A stretch of 9,373 bases of DNA from Micavibrio aeruginosavorus (GTDB lineage Bacteria > Pseudomonadota > Alphaproteobacteria > UBA9219), in assembly GCA_020720905.1 (NCBI GenBank), contig DYNT01000042.1, forward strand, positions 1 through 9,373, read 5' to 3'. The translations under genes and the position numbers were made by a program. Shown here one piece after another: positions 6,485-9,373 of this stretch. Each line of letters starts with the position of its first letter. Within the stretch, counting starts at the first letter, position 1. A model generated the notes under the pieces. It saw only the letters and a program-made list of their open reading frames with translations, ran no database searches and was not told the DNA's origin.

Positions 6485-6670
6485 TTAGGAAGCCGACTTC
6501 GACTTGACAACAGCGCGACCATCATAGTGCCCACACGCGGCGCACACATGGTGCTGAAGCTTGGGTTCGCCGCAATTCTTGCACTCGGCGACACCTGTTG
6601 CCTCAAGGGCATGGTGCGAACGGCGCATATCACGAACGGACTTCGATGTTTTTCTTTTAGGAACAGCCAT
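6485..6670 (-). CDS. rpmF: 50S ribosomal protein L32, 61 aa
   Basis: The N-terminus MAVPKRKTSKSVRDMRRSHH is the L32 signature, followed by a zinc-ribbon CKNC at 30-33 and CAAC at 43-46. The zinc form (four Cys) is therefore retained. The 61-residue length is usual. L32 is a component of the large ribosomal subunit. The start is the ATG at 6670, set by the conserved MAVPKRK; the ribosome site before it is weak (GTGAG at some distance). The linkage to plsX and fabH is common in bacteria and couples ribosome production to lipid synthesis at the transcript level. An overlapping longer frame on the same strand (6457-6903) is not a gene. Confidence 0.97.
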   Translation of the reverse strand: MAVPKRKTSKSVRDMRRSHHALEATGVAECKNCGEPKLQHHVCAACGHYDGRAVVKSKSAS

Positions 6671-6925
6671 AGCAAACTCACGAAAAAATAAAGCGCGCCA
6701 CCGACAATCGGCAGCTGCGCGACAAGGCATGGTTTTAGGGCAAAAGCAGGAAAATGCAAGGGAAAAGAGAAAAAGAAGACAAAAACAAGAATGATGAGCC
6801 AAAACGGAAGGTTATATACCCCTTCCACTTCAAGAGTTGGTTTTTGAGAAACAGAAGCAAAAAGAAAATGGGATCCCCGCCCCCACGCTTTAATGAACGC
6901 CACGGGGCCTTATTTGTAAGAGGCC
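6671..6925 (-). other. Upstream region of the rpmF-plsX-fabH run
   Basis: This 255-base gap between the histidine kinase and rpmF has no supported gene. On the minus strand it is pyrimidine-rich towards rpmF. It contains TTGAAG at 6828-6833 and TATATA at 6813-6818, but the spacing of nine bases does not fit a standard promoter. A promoter for the operon probably lies here; I cannot place it. A GGCC-ended hairpin at 6906-6925 directly follows the kinase stop but has no T run. Confidence 0.35.
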
Positions 6926-8413
6926 TTAATACCCCGCCTTGTTGATTAAACGCGTTTTCGGGAACGTGAGGGAAACAGTTGTGCCCTTGCCAACTTCGCT
7001 TTCAAGCGCCAAGGTTCCACCATGCAATTCAACAAGGGCGCGGGTCAGGGGCAGGCCTAGCCCCGTCCCTTGATTCTTCCGGCTGAGGGCGCTTTCGATC
7101 TGGCCAAAGGGCGACATGGCAATGGGGATTTCCTCAGCCGACATGCCAATGCCCGTATCCTTCACACGGATCACCATATCTTCATCGGCATTCAATTGCG
7201 CCGTCAAAGCTACCATTCCACCTTCGGGCGTAAACTTGATGGCATTGGTCATCAGGTTGGTTAAAATCTGCTTGATAGCGCGTTCCTCGGCGCGGAAAAA
7301 GGGGAAGACGGAAGGGATTGAAACGGTCAGTCTGACCTTGCCCGCTTTGGCGCGCGCCGCGACAAGACGCGAGACCGAGCGCACGACATCCTCAACACTC
7401 ATCACCGTTTCAGCCAATTCACGCTTACCCGCCTCAATCTTGGACATATCCAAAATATCATTGATAAGCGAGAGGAGGAGGTGGCCACTGTCGTGAATAT
7501 CGCCCGCGTATTCAACGTATTGCTCCTGCCCCACGGAGCCAAAAAGCTGATCGCGTATGATCTCCGAAAAGCCAATAATGGCATTGAGCGGCGTGCGCAG
7601 CTCATGGCTCATATTCGCCAAAAATTCGGTTTTACTGCGATTGGCAAAATCAGCCTCTTCTTTGGTGCGCAGAAGCTCCATCTCGGCCTTGCGCCGTTCG
7701 GTGATGTCAAACATCGTGCATTCAAAATGCATGATGTCGCCCATCGTATCGCGCATGGCATGTCCCGTCATATTGACCCAGACCTTACCGCCCGTGTTTG
7801 TTTTTAGTTCAACCTCATGCCCTTGTTGTGTGGATTCTTCAAGGCGCGCAAACCAATCACGGCGCACATGCGGATCAACAAACAAACTGCCATGCAAGTC
7901 GGGTTGCGCCAAAAGGATCTCTTGCGCGTTTTTAAACCCCAGAATCTGCGCGATCGTTCTGTTGGCATTCATCCATTCGCCGCTGGAGGCGATCTGGCAT
8001 ATCCCGATGCCTGCATTTTCGAAAATAGCGCGATATTTCTGCTCACTCTCACGCAGTGCGTGCGCCATTTTCTTTTCTTCGGTAATTTTGCGGTTAAGCT
8101 CGGCATTCGCTTTATGCAAAGACAGCGCAAGCGAGGAAATCTTAGCCCCGCGTGAACCCGTCACATAGAGATAAAGAACAAGGCCAAACGTCAGCACCAT
8201 TCCCAAAAAAAGAAGAAGATAAGACAACGGCACCAATAAATCGGCGTAAGGCGTTTGCATGCGCATCAAATAACCAGCGCGGTCACGCAGCATAAAGAAT
8301 TGAGCGAACGTAACACCAAACCCTATCAATGTGATCCCGCCCAAAAGCTTAAAAGAAGGGCCAAGGGAAGGTGGCTTGCTCGAAGGATTTAAAGGCGCTG
8401 GTTTTGCGGTCAT
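6926..8413 (-). CDS. Membrane-bound PAS-domain sensor histidine kinase, 495 aa
   Basis: A two-component sensor that should autophosphorylate on His270 and pass the phosphate to a response regulator not encoded here. Order of parts: proline-rich cytoplasmic N-terminus; membrane segments at about 23-41 and 59-84 with only some 17 residues between them; a short helical linker (about 95-122); a PAS domain (about 124-238) ending in FDITERRKAE; dimerisation domain with H-box NMSHELRTPLN (267-277); and an ATPase domain with N-box Asn390, G1 DTGIGM (419-424), F-box PFGQIES and G2 GTGLGL (449-454). The H-box region through LINDILDMSKIEAGK resembles the PleC/DivJ group of alphaproteobacteria. With so little periplasmic sequence, sensing is probably by the PAS domain or the membrane. 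The gene begins 54 bases after bamE; no clear ribosome site is seen. Signal and partner are unknown. Confidence 0.93.
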   Translation of the reverse strand: MTAKPAPLNPSSKPPSLGPSFKLLGGITLIGFGVTFAQFFMLRDRAGYLMRMQTPYADLLVPLSYLLLFLGMVLTFGLVLYLYVTGSRGAKISSLALSLHKANAELNRKITEEKKMAHALRESEQKYRAIFENAGIGICQIASSGEWMNANRTIAQILGFKNAQEILLAQPDLHGSLFVDPHVRRDWFARLEESTQQGHEVELKTNTGGKVWVNMTGHAMRDTMGDIMHFECTMFDITERRKAEMELLRTKEEADFANRSKTEFLANMSHELRTPLNAIIGFSEIIRDQLFGSVGQEQYVEYAGDIHDSGHLLLSLINDILDMSKIEAGKRELAETVMSVEDVVRSVSRLVAARAKAGKVRLTVSIPSVFPFFRAEERAIKQILTNLMTNAIKFTPEGGMVALTAQLNADEDMVIRVKDTGIGMSAEEIPIAMSPFGQIESALSRKNQGTGLGLPLTRALVELHGGTLALESEVGKGTTVSLTFPKTRLINKAGY

Positions 8414-8467
8414 GAGAAACGGAAACCTAACCGAAAAGAAAGGGGAGACGTTAGAGAGGAAAGCTTA

Positions 8468-8935
8468 TCATTTTCTAGATTCTTTCCCAGCCAACCCGCT
8501 AGGGCGGCCAAGATTGCCAAGCAACTGTTCAAGGACGGTCGTTTCATGGCCATAGGTCGGCGTGCGACGATCAACGGGATCAACAGTGCGGGCGGCGGCA
8601 GAATCAAGAACCGCGCTCATCACAACGATGCCTTCATCATTAAAGCGAATCTCAAAAGCCTTTTGTTCGATAATTTCAGGATCACGGAAAGAATACTGTT
8701 TTGTGCTGCGCCCGAAATAGTACCATATTTTTTCATCAAACGTGCTGACTTGCGTGGGGCTGCCCAGAACACGGACAACGTCCTCACGCGTGCTTTCGCC
8801 CGTTTTAATCTCGCTCACGCGCTCCATATCAACAATATGGCCGCGATTGGCCATGGTCGGCGCGCAAGCGCACAAACCAGCCAAAAGCAAACTTACAGAG
8901 AAAACAGAAAAAAGACGACGAATCATGATAGCCAT
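8468..8935 (-). CDS. bamE: BamE/SmpA/OmlA-family outer-membrane assembly lipoprotein, 155 aa
   Basis: BamE is a lipoprotein partner of the BAM complex that inserts beta-barrel proteins into the outer membrane. The N-terminal hydrophobic signal ends in LCAC, giving a lipobox with the lipidated residue at Cys24. The conserved domain (about 37-110) shows VSEIKTGESTREDVVRVLGSP, then the aromatic IWYYFGR and FEIRFNDEGIV, typical of alphaproteobacterial BamE. A C-terminal tail (about 118-155), RRTPTYGHETTVLEQLLGNLGRPSG, also looks like the alphaproteobacterial form. The start at 8935 has GAAGG five bases upstream; ATG at 8926 is less well placed. It is divergent from yceD, and the histidine kinase follows on the same strand. 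A second Cys at 22 makes the exact lipid site slightly uncertain, but both readings predict a lipoprotein. Confidence 0.92.
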   Translation of the reverse strand: MAIMIRRLFSVFSVSLLLAGLCACAPTMANRGHIVDMERVSEIKTGESTREDVVRVLGSPTQVSTFDEKIWYYFGRSTKQYSFRDPEIIEQKAFEIRFNDEGIVVMSAVLDSAAARTVDPVDRRTPTYGHETTVLEQLLGNLGRPSGLAGKESRK

Positions 8936-8982
8936 ATTGCCTTCAATTGTGTAAGAGGTGAAGAGAAAAGAAGCGTAGACTA

Positions 8983-8988
8983 CGTCAA
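8983..8988 (-). promoter_or_regulatory. Possible -35 element for bamE
   Basis: On the minus strand TTGACG matches the first five bases of the TTGAC element, in the 89-base divergent gap between bamE and yceD. No convincing -10 is found 16-18 bases downstream. It overlaps a small inverted pair (CGTAG A CTACG at 8974-8984), which may be chance. Confidence 0.2.
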
Positions 8989-9024
8989 CTTGATTTTTCT
9001 AGCATAACGCCTAAGGCTTGATCC

Positions 9025-9373
9025 ATGAAGACATTACCCCCTGCCTGCGAACCTGAACTCTCCCGCCCCCTTAAAGTTGACCGTATCCCTGCGGGCGGCA
9101 TTGAGGAGAGGATCGTCGCCACGCCAACCGAACGAGCGGCGCTGGCCAAAAGATTTTCTCTTCTTGATTTAGCGCGCTTTGAGGCGCTGCTCAACGTTGA
9201 TCGCGAAGGCAAAATGTTCGCTGTGACAGGAACCCTGATGGCCGAGGTAACGCAGGCCTGCGTGGTCACGTTAGAGCCTGTGCCAGAAAAAGTGAAGGCG
9301 CGGCTTGACGTTCTTTTTCCCCCGCCACACCTGATTAAGGAGGATCACGAGGGCGGCCTTGCCGATCTGGGCG
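9025..9373 (+). CDS. yceD: DUF177/YceD family protein, 3' end cut by the window edge
   Basis: The open frame starts at ATG 9025, eight bases after AAGG, and runs without a stop to the last base, giving 116 residues of a family usually about 170-190 long. Typical features are VATPTERAALAKRF (31-44), LARFEALL (49-56), a V-x-G-x-L-x-A core (VTGTLMAEV, 67-75) and the signature QACVVTLEPV (77-86) with Cys79. YceD proteins are linked to 23S rRNA accumulation and are usually encoded just before rpmF. Here yceD is divergent from bamE, while rpmF lies more than 2.3 kb away on the other strand, so the usual pairing has been broken. Family assignment is strong; the C-terminus cannot be seen. Confidence 0.9.
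   Translation, partial: MKTLPPACEPELSRPLKVDRIPAGGIEERIVATPTERAALAKRFSLLDLARFEALLNVDREGKMFAVTGTLMAEVTQACVVTLEPVPEKVKARLDVLFPPPHLIKEDHEGGLADLG

Noticed and set aside
6457..6903. Minus-strand frame with a hydrophobic stretch, overlapping rpmF and its leader
   Set aside because: It covers all of rpmF in another frame; the hydrophobic residues come from the pyrimidine-rich leader, and rpmF is unmistakable.
6906..6925. Hairpin with GGCC ends just after the kinase stop as a terminator
   Set aside because: The stem has a two-base bulge and no T run follows on the minus strand; too weak to list as a terminator.
7557..8168. Plus-strand frame of 203 codons antisense to the histidine kinase
   Set aside because: Shadow of the kinase; Ser/Arg/Cys-rich composition with no recognisable domain.
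8974..8984. Small palindrome CGTAG A CTACG in the bamE-yceD gap as an operator
   Set aside because: Five-base arms are easily found by chance and no second copy was seen.

Overview
The window looks like chromosomal DNA of an alphaproteobacterium of moderate GC. The evidence is a PleC/DivJ-style histidine kinase, a two-domain cold-shock protein, an alphaproteobacterial-type BamE lipoprotein, a DUF177/YceD gene and the rpmF-plsX-fabH cluster. I cannot name the genus. Most genes are on the minus strand; the cold-shock gene and the right-edge yceD gene are on the plus strand. GTG and TTG starts appear several times.

Layout, left to right. Positions 1-126 hold no convincing gene: they carry one arm of an interspersed repeat (8-51) and a separate palindromic element (68-110). 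A 290-residue exported protein of unknown function (minus, 127-999) lies divergent from a double cold-shock-domain gene (plus, 1171-1680). A minus-strand group follows: a HigA-type antitoxin without a visible toxin (3939-4232), a cytoplasmic glycerophosphodiester phosphodiesterase (3127-3870) and a nitronate-monooxygenase-family flavoprotein with a Cys-rich C-terminal region (1689-3086). Upstream of the antitoxin is a 115-bp inverted-repeat element (4251-4365) whose arms match the left-edge repeat.

Next come fabH (4386-5363), plsX (5363-6460) and rpmF (6485-6670), transcribed in the order rpmF, plsX, fabH. They link ribosomal protein L32 with the enzymes starting phospholipid and fatty-acid synthesis. 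Upstream on the same strand is a membrane-bound PAS histidine kinase (6926-8413), preceded by bamE (8468-8935). Divergent from bamE, and cut by the right edge, is yceD (9025 to 9373).

Most of the content is ordinary housekeeping: envelope lipid synthesis, outer-membrane assembly, ribosome production and phosphodiester salvage. The best unexplained structure is the repeat family. Three arms share a common core and all end in TATA at the same distance, two of them facing each other as a MITE-like palindrome just upstream of the orphan antitoxin. I found no clearly new multi-gene system.
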